From Brachionus plicatilis (Eukaryota > Rotifera > Eurotatoria > Ploima > Brachionidae): a stretch of 64,000 nt of DNA. Shown one piece after another: positions 45,879-55,403 of this stretch. The notes under the pieces were generated by a model. That model saw nothing but the letters and a program-made list of their open reading frames with translations, searched no databases and was not told where the DNA came from. Location of the stretch: NCBI GenBank assembly GCA_010279815.1, contig QEOQ01000274.1, positions 1,177,296 to 1,241,295 of the forward strand, in the 5' to 3' direction. The translations under genes and the position numbers were made by a program. The stretch's first letter is position 1. The number at the start of each line of letters is the position of its first letter.

Positions 45879-46759
45879 TACTAATTCGATTCTTTTCTCC
45901 TTGATTACCAATACCCTTTAATATTATCTTGGCTTTTAAGCATGTCAGATTTATTTTAAACAAAAGAATCTGGTGACAATTGAATTTTTTTGATCAATTT
46001 ATATATGATATTACTTAAATGACATTGTATGACTTTTCGGAATTGACTTATATTATTATTATTTATTTTGTCTGAAGTGACTTTGTCGGATAGATCTAAC
46101 TATCATTTTCTTTAAATTTAGCAATCTTGCTATAAATGAATTAAAATTAATCACCTTGTACATTTTAAGCCTACAAAATACAAAAAGAAAATTATCAAAA
46201 TTGAAAAAGATATTAAAATAATCTTAAATCAATTTTAAAAAAAATTTTAAATACCAAAGAAGTCTTCGAATTTTTAAACAATGGTAGAACTTCAGTTCAT
46301 TTTAATTTTGTTAAAATTTACTAGAAACGAACAAAACTGGAATCAATTTGCTTCAGATGCTGAAAGTGCAGTTTAATACTAACATTCAATATGATCAAGT
46401 GAAAATGAGAACTTACTTTAATAATTTTATTTAAACAAAAATTTTTCCTGAATTTAAATTTCCTGTAGTTGATAAACCAACAAATGTGATTCCATTAATG
46501 ATTTTATTGTAGAATTTTTTTACTTTTTCTTTTTTTTTCTTTTTTAATAATAACTAAATATCCAAAAATAGAATATTGGTCAATTTTAGTTTTAATTATT
46601 ATGAGTAGAATTTTTGCCTAGTGGAATTTTTTCGACTGGATTCTTTTCAAGAGGAGTATTTTTTTAAACAAAAATTTTTCCTTGAAAGACTTTTCCACAA
46701 GCATGCTTGATGTATCTTTTACTTATTATTATTAATATATATTTTAATTCATATAAAAA

Positions 46760-46905
46760 ATGACTGAAAAAAAACAACTTAAATGATTTCAATCAATTAA
46801 AAGAGACATTTTGAGTTTCTGCTTGATTTTTTATTGTTAAAACCAATTCTCTTTGAGTTTTTTTACATAAAGATTTATTTGAAAAATGTCATACAGAAAA
46901 AAAAA
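46760..46905 (+). repeat. Direct repeat, copy 2
   Basis: Partner of 45729-45878, about 1 kb downstream. The 880 bases between them hold no frame. Confidence 0.8.
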
Positions 46906-47774
46906 AATTTTTTAATTTGGATTATTGAGTGCTGATTAAATTGGTTAGTGTTCAATTTTTGGTAAATTAAGCTTTATGTCATTTGAAAAATTTAATTTTA
47001 ATTAAAGATCAAAATATATTTTTTTGATTTTTTGTTGATGAAATTGCACGCTATTTAAAAGTATTAAAAAAAATTCCAATTAATTGGAACAGATTTTGAA
47101 GACTCCCGCAGTAAATGAAACAAAAATTATTTCACTTTGTTTCATCTCCAGATCAAGTTTATGACTTAAGTTATATATATATTTTTTCTTTATTTTTTTA
47201 TTAGAAGCTTTGTATGAAATTTGACAATGTCTTGGATTTTTTCCTATTATTTAACTTGATTTAACGAGTTGACTTGTTAAAATTTTTTTAACTAAAGACT
47301 TAACTTACTGATTAAACTTAAATTTTTTTTTTGGAAAAAGCAAATACTCAAAGGTAGCTTGTATTTTTTTTGAAGATGTTAAATAAAAAAAACTAATGAA
47401 AAAATTGTTTTTGTTTACTGAAATTTAACACTGTAAAATAAAAAAATTTTAGTTACGTCAAATAATGTTTAATTTAGATTGATTAGTATTTATTTTGTGA
47501 AAACATTACTAGACGAGAATAAATACAAATTTGATGGTTCAATCAATAGCAACATAATACTTTAGACGTAATCGATAAATAAATATGCTAAATTTAAATT
47601 CATATAATTTTTTTTTTATAAAGTAATTCAAGGACATTTATTTCAATTTTTGATTGAAATCAAATAAAACAGAACTTGTTTAAAGGAAAAAACAAAAAAT
47701 TGAACAAGATAAGCATATGACTAAAAAATTAACGATTTATTTAACTATAAAATTTCTAAAAAAATTTTATAAGT

Positions 47775-49120
47775 TTATGACTTGATTAAATTTTTTTTCT
47801 TTCTCTTTATAAAAAAATTTGATAAATCAATTATTAAAAAGAGTAAATATGTGACACACAATACAATGATGGCTATGATTAATGAAGTTCTAATAACAGT
47901 TTTAACTGTTTTTATCTCTTGACTCTCCACTTGGCATTTTTCTCCACTATAAGATTTAAAACATTTGCACTTTGGTTCATTTTCCACATCATAACATACT
48001 CCATTTTTGGAACATGTCTCATTTTCACAAACATCAATCTTTTTCTCACAATTTGCTCCATAGAACAACACAGAACCATTTTTAGTCACACACTCACATT
48101 TGTATATTTTTTTGATGAAATCATTAAAACATTTGGCTCCATTCATGCAAGGATTTGAAGCACATGGTCTAGAATCTATTTGACATCGTGTTCCAATGTA
48201 ATGCTCATCACATTCACAAATAAATTTCTCATTATTGTTTAGTTTACATTTACCATTATTCGTACAATTGGTTAAGCAATCTACCATATCAATTTTACTT
48301 GTCATTAAAAATAAAAGATCTGCCGTAAGAATATCAAAAAAAGAAATAAAGTATTGGATTGAAGAGTTGAATGTAAAATTTGATTTTGGATTTACTGTTG
48401 AATTTTCACAATCTATATCTGTAAAATTCATATTTTTTTCACTTGTACTTATTAATGTGGTGTCTGCATTAGTTGATGTCTCAAATTCATTCTTTACTGT
48501 TGATGAATGTAAAGTTTTTTCACTTGTACTCATTAATGTGGTGTCTGCATTTGTTGATCTCTCAAATTCATTCTTTACTGTTGATGAATGTAAAGTTTTT
48601 TCACTTGTACTCATTAATGTGGTGTCTGCATTTGTTGATCTCTCAAATTCATTCTTTACTGTTGATGAATGTAAAGTTTTTTCACTTGTACTCATTAATG
48701 TGGTGTCTGCATTTGTTGATGTCTCAAATTCATTCTTTAATATTATTGTTGTAATTTTTGTAGTTGAAGTTGGTGTTGTAGTTGTTGTAGTTGTTGTTGT
48801 TGTTGTTGTAGTTGTTGCTGTAGTTGTTGTTGTAGTTGTTGTTGTAGTTGTTGTTGTAGTTGTTGTTGTAGTTGTTGTTGTAGTTGTTGTTGTAGTTGTT
48901 GTTGTAGTTGTTGTTGCTGTAGTTGTAGTTGTTGTTGTTGTGGAGCAACCGGCTAAATTGTTTCCATTTCCATTACTATTGCATTTATTACTCGTCACTT
49001 GCATTGTAAAAGTTACAATTTTTAAAATTTAATCTTTTATTAATTTAATTTACCTTTACCAGAAAAAATTAAAAGAGATGCCAACAAGCTATTTACCATA
49101 AAAAAAATTTCCAGATTCAT
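47775..49120 (-). CDS. Mucin-like EGF single-pass surface protein C
   Basis: Exons 49060-49120 and 47775-48997, a 62-nt phase-1 intron, giving 427 residues. Exon 1 is a signal peptide (VNSLLASLLIFS). The ectodomain starts with a short Asn/Cys-containing part, then about 60 nearly uninterrupted threonines, then four 27-residue repeats (NEFERSTNADTTLMSTSEKT and HSSTVK). Such a stalk would be heavily O-glycosylated (inference). The three EGF domains, TM helix and lysine-rich tail (FIKRKKKNLIKS, longer than in A and B) follow from MTSKIDMVDCLTNC. Valine or asparagine runs in other frames are artefacts of the GTT/GTA microsatellite. Exon 1 was placed by the G|GTAAAG donor and GCAAG acceptor, which keep the frame. 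Confidence 0.85.
48421..48745 (-). repeat. 81-bp coding tandem repeats (four units)
   Basis: Units start at about 48431, 48512, 48593 and 48674 with period 81 bp (27 codons). The central units are almost identical, indicating recent expansion or conversion. They lie in the stalk of surface protein C. Confidence 0.9.
48758..48945 (-). repeat. Poly-threonine microsatellite
   Basis: Run of GTT and GTA triplets on the plus strand (ACT/ACA/AAC-type threonine codons on the minus strand), interrupted by a few GCT. It lies within the gene for surface protein C. Length is likely to vary between alleles. Confidence 0.9.
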
Positions 49121-50125
49121 GTTCTATTTTAAATTTTAAATTTTTTCTGCTTGTTAAATTTTCAAATTTACAGTTCTTTTCAAATCTGATAATTAATTTA
49201 TCAGATAAATAAAGTTGGCACCTTTATTTTTCTTTTTAGTTTTTTTTATTCTCATTAATTATTCTTTTAGTGTTGAGTTAATACATTAAAAATTTAACAT
49301 ATCGAATTCTTCATTTTTAATTGATAAATATCGAAAAAAAGTTTTTCCAGTAAATTTTTAAAAAAAATTTTAGATTAATCAAATCATTCCCTAAATTTAT
49401 ATTTTATCTTTTTAAAACAAATTAAGAATAGAAAAATTTTTTTCAGCTTATTTTCAAATTAGAATATAAGTGTTCGAAATTTTTTTCTAATTTTTAGACG
49501 AGTTTTCGCTTTTAGAAAAGAAAAGCTACGTCATTTTTTCAATCAATATCTTTAATTATTTTTTGAGATTTATCGATTGACTATAAACTAAAAAAATTTA
49601 CTTCCAAATTTATTAACAATAAAATTTTATTAATTTCTAGTAAATCAAGAAAAATTAATAGAAAACTTTTTACACAATTTTAATGGTGTTTTGTTAAAGC
49701 TTTTAATTTTTCAATAAAATTGATAAAGAAATCAAATTTTAGTTTAATACAATTAATATTCTAAGGCTTTTGAAGAATTTTTTTTCCGACCTTTTTTATG
49801 CGTTTTAACAAGAGTTTCGATTGTCGAACTGATAAATGTCAGGTGCCAAACGCGTAAAATAATCTTTTTTGGCAAACTTTGCTTAATGGTACTGCTCAAT
49901 TTAGGCTCCATTTTAAATTCTTTTTTTTTACAAAAAAAAAAGTTAGAATTTTTTACTTAAATTCTAATTATATGAAAATTTTATTAAATTTAATTTAATT
50001 ATCAAAAAGCAAAATTTTACTAAAATTTAAATTTAAGATGCTTAAAAAACCTGCGTTATTCTCATAACTTGATAAACCTTGTTTTATAAAATAAAACTTT
50101 AATTTCTAAACAAAAACAAAATAGA
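49121..50125. other. Intergenic region between divergent genes
   Basis: AT-rich. It separates the minus-strand EGF gene from the plus-strand PL14 gene, so it must hold both promoters. No recognisable element. Confidence 0.5.
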
Positions 50126-51017
50126 ATGAGACTTTTTTTAGTAGCTTTTATTTTAGGTTCAAGTGAGGCACTACTATGGGTAGGCGACTTTGCCAATTTC
50201 AACTATTGGCCGATTGGCAACTCGTACTTGGCAGACAATCGAGAAATTGTCAACGATCCTAAAGGCAGTGGAAAAAAAGCTTTAAAAGTAAAATACCCCG
50301 CTGGATCATATTCATCTTTACCTGGTAACAAAGGAGGCACTGGTTTTTTTGTATGGCCTTTTGGAACAAATATCATCCAGCATGCCACTCTTGAATACGA
50401 GGTTTTATTTCCCACAGATTTTGACTGGGTCAAGGGAGGTAAATTACCGGGTTTTTTTGGAGGTAAAACAAATTGTAATGGAGGCGACATGGCTCTGGAT
50501 TGTTTTAGCTTGAGATTTATGTTTGGCTCAAATGGAAATGGTTATGCGTATTTGTATGTTTCCAAGCAGGCTAACCATTCGGCTGAATTTTGCGCTTTGA
50601 CCAGTGCACCAAACTGCTCGCCAGATTGGGGCTATGGATTAGGTGGGTCAAAGTATTTTGTAAAAGATAAATGGATCAGAGTCAAACAATTGGTTAGATT
50701 GAATACAGTTGGAAAACAGGATGGTAAATTCACGATTTGGATTGATGATGTCCAGAAGTTTGATTTTTCTAAAATGGTCTTTAGAACTACTAATGTTCCA
50801 ATAAGTGGAATCGCTTTTGAAACATGTAAGTATAGAAAATTTTAGATTTTTTAAGCTAATTAAAATTTTTTATAATTTTTCAAGTCTTTGGAGGAGGTGC
50901 AGGTAAGATGCTTTTTTTTTCTTCATAATTTTGATTTTTAATTGATTATTTTTAGATTGGGCTACAACAAAAACTGTTTATTCATATTTCAAAAATTTCA
51001 AAATTATTACTTATTAG
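50126..51017 (+). CDS. Polysaccharide lyase family 14 (alginate/glucuronan lyase-like), secreted
   Basis: Exons 50126-50825, 50885-50902 (18 nt) and 50956-51017, giving 259 residues. The signal peptide is MRLFLVAFILGSSEA. PL14 enzymes cleave uronate polysaccharides such as alginate by beta-elimination. The residues I remember as catalytic in PL14 are present and exactly spaced: Lys106 in GGKLPG, Ser128 and Arg130 in SLR, Tyr142 and Tyr144 in YLY (22, 2, 12 and 2 residues apart). The end reads ETFFGGGADWATTKTVYSYF, the family's closing FFGG strand, only formed when the 18-nt exon is included. Such lyases are known in algae-eating gastropods and chloroviruses, fungi and bacteria. In this animal a digestive role on algal walls is an inference, and an origin by transfer is possible, but it is now a spliced, AT-rich gene. 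Confidence 0.88.
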
Positions 51018-52385
51018 TTTTTTTGGCTGATTATTTTGGACAAAATTTCAAATTAAAAGCTCTTAAAATTAAAAATTAAAATTAAATAAAAATAAATTAA
51101 TAGTCAACAAAAAAAGTCAAAAACAAGATAAAGACATTGAGAAGAATGTTACAATTTATTTATTTATTTGTTTATCTGTTTCTTCAGAATAAAATTAAAA
51201 GAAAAAAAAAGTTTAATAAAATTATATCAATATGTCTTATAAGCAATAAAATTATCACTGAATTAGAGAAAAATTAGTGAACTTCTTATTAAAAATAACT
51301 TAAAAAATAATTTTTCTACGGGTTTTTACCAAATGACCTTATTAAGGTCAATGACCGGAAAAATATATTTTTTGTTTAATTTAATATAATATCAGAATAT
51401 AAAATATTTTAACAAAAATGAAAAAAACGATAACATTCCGAAATTGAAATAATTCAATTGTGTTATTACAATTTTAAGATAAATATTGACAAAAATATCA
51501 AACAACATAAAAATCATTTTAATCAAAATCAAAACTAAAAATAAAATAAAAAAAATAGAAATAAAGATTAAATTTTAATGAAAACGTTTTTACGTAAGCA
51601 ATATTAGGAATGAGAGCCTTATTTTTTGATTAAATTAAAATAAAATTTGAGTTTCTTTTTTTTAATATAGCATAAATAAAATTTAATATCCTAAAAATTG
51701 AAAAGTTAAATAACCAAAAAATTAAAAAAGATTACTAATGAATAATTTTAATAGAGAAATTAAAGTTTTGATTGCTTTGATTGATTTAAGTTTAAAAAAC
51801 TGAAGGCATCTTTTTCAAAACTTAACAATGCCCATGTTAGACCACAAAATTTTTATAAAAAAAAATCTAATTTTTAGCCTTTTTTTATATTTTTGAAAAC
51901 TTTTGGTAGTCTTACTTTAATATAGATCAGTAACTTGGTAAATAAAGTAAGTAAATTAAATAACCCAAATTTCAAATGTTTATTGGCAAGTCGGATGTCT
52001 GATTTTTCAGTTTGATAAAAAATTTTTTAAAAATGAAAAGCATTTTATTAAATAAAATTAAAAAATTATGTTAATAAATTTTTCAATATCAAATTATTTA
52101 ATTTTAATTTACCAGAAAAATTTTTTTAAGTCCTACAAAAAAAAAAAGCACAAAAAATACCCTTTTTGTAAGCTATTTTTATTTACTCTTTTAAATTTTT
52201 GGCCAATGGGTCAAACATTGAGCTTGTAGAGATACTTGGCCAAGATTTAGCTTTCTAGACAAAATAAGTTTAGCACTAAGAACAAAAAAAACTTTAAAGA
52301 TGACAATTAAATGATCTTATATCTGTGAAAATAATAATTAGTAAATAAATAAATTTTCTGATAAAAAACATAGGTCTATTAAAAT
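51018..52385. other. Intergenic stretch with a LINE-like tail
   Basis: Near 51150-51195 the minus strand reads TTCTGAAGAAACAGATAAAC followed by AAATAAATAAATAAATTG, a worn version of the LINE 3' ends described at 35.4 kb. Otherwise AT-rich filler. Confidence 0.45.
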
Positions 52386-52518
52386 CAGAGTTGTTTAAAA
52401 GTCACAAGTCTCAAGTCAAGTCCAAGTCCGGACTTTTTTTTTTTCAAAAGTCCGACCAAAGACTTTAATTTTTTTTTTAATGACTTTGACTTTGTTTTGG
52501 GACTTTTAAACAACTCTG
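52386..52518. mobile_element. 133-bp hAT MITE with 8-bp duplication
   Basis: Ends CAGAGTTGTTTAAAAGTC and GACTTTTAAACAACTCTG, flanked by ATTAAAAT on both sides (52378-52385, 52519-52526). Inside are AAGTCAAGTC and GACTTTGACTTTG motifs. The same ends occur at 17188-17995, and a solitary end (CAGAGTTGTTCAAAAGTC) near 54801. It is one hAT family with copies of different length. Confidence 0.92.
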
Positions 52519-52653
52519 ATTAAAATAACAAAAAATTTTTAATAAACGTTTTAATTTTTTAAAATTTTATTTTATTTTTATAATAATTTTTAAATAATTA
52601 TCCGATAACAGTGAAATAATTGTAAAAAATTTACATTAAAACTAAAAAAAAGA

Positions 52654-53889
52654 TCATTCCTTTGGCAAAGACCTCATTTGTCTACTGCTAAGCTCAAAAC
52701 TTTCACCATCTTCAGCGGTCAATTTGCTGATAAAGCTTTCACTATCACTTTCGTCAATTAATTTCGAGTAATTGGCACCTCTCGTCTTGCACCCAACCAT
52801 AACTTCATTTTTTTTATCTCTCGAAATAATCTGCGCCTCTTTTTTAGCTTTCATGTAGCAGTGTATGGTGATGCCCAGCAGACACATGATCAGACCAAGT
52901 GTGTTCATCGTATTCAGTTTATTGTTGTTCCAAGTAACTGCTATGTAAATGATGCATATTTCTTTGAATATACCCGATATAGATAAGGTTAAGCTTGACG
53001 TGAACGTCACCACTAACAACTCGCTGGACTCGAGCAAAAAAGCCAGTCCAGCTCCGTACAAAATCCACATTATGTTGCCAAAAGTTTCTTCATATTGGTC
53101 AGATCTGAACATTTTATCAGTGGAAATAATCGCAATTCCATCTATGTACACCGCTAGCGGTAACAGGCACAAGATCATGCATGGCTGCACATGGTATATC
53201 ATGTCTATTGGATTGGCGAGGCCGAGCTCGTGTTTTTGGGTTATGGCTTGAGCCAGTGTCCATCTAAGACCGGCCATGAATGAGGCTATCATGACCAGAA
53301 CAAAGCCAAATAGATGAAATTCAGTCGAGTGAAAGGTGAACAGAAAAAGACCACATGATATGGATAGAATGACTAAAATAATGGACTTGCGCCACTTTTC
53401 TAACTGGAATAAAATTGAAAAAAATAAGATGAATAGGATTACGGTGGATTTGGACATGGTGTACAAGGTGATGGTAATGAATTGGAGACTCCAGTTGGAC
53501 AGGCCGATGTCGGCAGCTGAGGCTATTGCTGTGGGAATGATGCGAGTGGTGTACAAGAACCAGTTGAGTGTGATCCTTTGTTGGTATTCTGATTTGGCAG
53601 GTCGTTTTTTGATGAAGTGGTAAAAATTGAGAGTGGAGCGTATCAGAGAAGATAGAACGTACTTTACTATTAAATGTATTATTGTTATGCTCAGAGGGTA
53701 CTGGTATGTGACGAATAAATACCGATTGTAAAAGGTGAGACTGATTGAAAAACAGTAGTAGATTAGTATTGTTAAAAGAGATAAGAGAACTGATCTCAGC
53801 TCGCTGGACGACTTGGTCACAGGCAGATCTGGTTTTTCGGCTAGGTCATCCGAGTCCGAGACTGACGGTGACATCATTTTTGTTTTCAA
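52654..53889 (-). CDS. SLC35C2: Solute carrier family 35 member C2-like transporter
   Basis: A single exon of 411 codons. About ten hydrophobic helices span residues 32-345, with the SLC35C/TPT signature: NRYLFVTYQYPLSITIIH after helix 1, TAIASAADIGLSNWSLQFI and TLYTMSKSTVILFILFFSI. Next comes GLRWTLAQAITQK, the run typical of SLC35C2, then FKEICIIYIAV near the end. SLC35C2 is a Golgi/ER nucleotide-sugar transporter-like protein linked to Notch fucosylation (family knowledge). The cytosolic C-tail is serine- and acid-rich. Absence of introns is unusual beside neighbours with several introns. A second ATG four codons later is an equally good start. Confidence 0.92.
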   Translation of the reverse strand: MKTKMMSPSVSDSDDLAEKPDLPVTKSSSELRSVLLSLLTILIYYCFSISLTFYNRYLFVTYQYPLSITIIHLIVKYVLSSLIRSTLNFYHFIKKRPAKSEYQQRITLNWFLYTTRIIPTAIASAADIGLSNWSLQFITITLYTMSKSTVILFILFFSILFQLEKWRKSIILVILSISCGLFLFTFHSTEFHLFGFVLVMIASFMAGLRWTLAQAITQKHELGLANPIDMIYHVQPCMILCLLPLAVYIDGIAIISTDKMFRSDQYEETFGNIMWILYGAGLAFLLESSELLVVTFTSSLTLSISGIFKEICIIYIAVTWNNNKLNTMNTLGLIMCLLGITIHCYMKAKKEAQIISRDKKNEVMVGCKTRGANYSKLIDESDSESFISKLTAEDGESFELSSRQMRSLPKE

Positions 53890-54972
53890 TTTTTTTTTAT
53901 TGATGACGTTTTTTGCTTTTAAATTAGAATAATTTAAATTTATTTGTCAAATTTTTTTATTAACAAAGTTAAAATAACAATTGAATTTGCTAGCTTTTTT
54001 TTTTAATTAATTTTGCTCAAAGCTATTGATGACAACTTTAAACTAGTAACCATTTTTTAAAATTTTTTTATCTATTTTAATAATTTTTAAAAAACGCGAA
54101 GAAATGTCAAGTTTAATCGCCTTTATTCAAATAATTTTTTTTAATATTTTGGGGAATACTTTTGAAAGTAATTTTAATGAATAATTGATAAAAATGATAA
54201 CTAAGAAAAAAAATAATAATTAAATGTTTTTGAACTTAAAAAAATTAGCTTTAATTATGCAATAGTCATTTTATTCTGAGAATTTGAGATAATTTTTATC
54301 TTTTATTTTAAATCAATATTTTTGAAATAAATATTCAAAAAAACTCTAATTTAAAAAGTGCTTTTTTTAAAGTAAAATAGAGTTTAAAATTGTATTGAAA
54401 TCTTTGTCTTGGCAGTAGCTAATTTTTTAATGATCTTTAATTTGATAAACTAATACTGTTAATAAATTAGCTCATTTTTTAATTAAATTTATTAAATTTT
54501 TTTTTAAATGGATGATTGATTTTACTAATAATTTGTTTGCTAATTCAGAATCATATATCAATTTAGCTTTTTATTTTTGTGTGGCCTTATTTAATTTATT
54601 TATTTTTTTAAAATTTTTTATTTTAACAAAAAAACTTGGCTTTTCTTTTGTTTTTTAAAAATTAAAAGTTTAAATTTCAATTAAAAGTTAAAATCTAGAA
54701 GAAGAGGTGAGAAAGAAAAAATAAAATAAATAAGGAACCATGAAACAAAAAAATTAAATTTAATTTACATGGTTAATTCTCAGCTAAATAAAAATAACCA
54801 GAGTTGTTCAAAAGTCATAAAGTGAAAGTCAAGTCAAGTCATTTGACTTCCGAATTTTTTTTTTTTTAAAAAAAGGTAATTGAACTTGACTTGAAATTTT
54901 TTTTTCTGAAAAAAGTAATTTCAAAGACTTTGAAATAAAAATTGCGGCCTTAACATGGAACGGCAATTGTGC
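53890..54972. other. Intergenic stretch
   Basis: AT-rich. Near 54798-54930 it holds one end and AAGTCAAGTCAAGTC words of the hAT family (17.2 and 52.4 kb) without the opposite end. Confidence 0.5.
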
Positions 54973-55342
54973 ATTGTGAATTTAAAATACAAATTGAACA
55001 AAAATTCGTCATTTTTTGATAAATCAAAAGTTGATAAATAACATTAAAAATTATAAAATTACTGCAACAATGTGCAACATACTTAGTTGCACCTTTTTTA
55101 TCTAGAATTTTTTGTTTCTGATGTGAAAAAAGACAAAAATAAAGCATCAATAAGATTTAAATTGATTATTGATTTTATTTACTAAAAAAAAAGAAAATAA
55201 AAATTCTATTTCAGGTAAAAAAGGTGCAACAAAGTATATTGCACTTTGAGGTTGTATTTTTTTAAATATATTTTATTAACTTTAAATATAATTTATCAAA
55301 AAATGACTAATTTTTGTTCAATTTGTATTTTAAATTCACAAT
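54973..55342. mobile_element. Palindromic MITE-like element
   Basis: ATTGTGAATTTAAAATACAA at the left is mirrored by TTGTATTTTAAATTCACAAT at the right. The arms continue for about 50 bp, and inner GTGCAAC words also pair (55070-55100 with 55225-55255). It lies 60 bp from the GH31 stop codon. No target duplication could be fixed. Confidence 0.7.
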
Positions 55343-55403
55343 ACTGATAAATCTTAAAATTTAAAATTTTATTTTTACAAATTATTAAACCTATTTTTTT
55401 TAA

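Larger units (their letters stand above)
45179..47774. other. Intergenic stretch with a direct repeat
   Basis: AT-rich. Apart from the repeat pair at 45729-45878 and 46760-46905 and a relic of the 14.6-kb MITE near 47104, no gene was found. Confidence 0.5.

Noticed and set aside
48235..49032. 265-codon poly-valine frame and poly-asparagine frame
   Set aside because: Out-of-frame readings of the threonine microsatellite in gene C.
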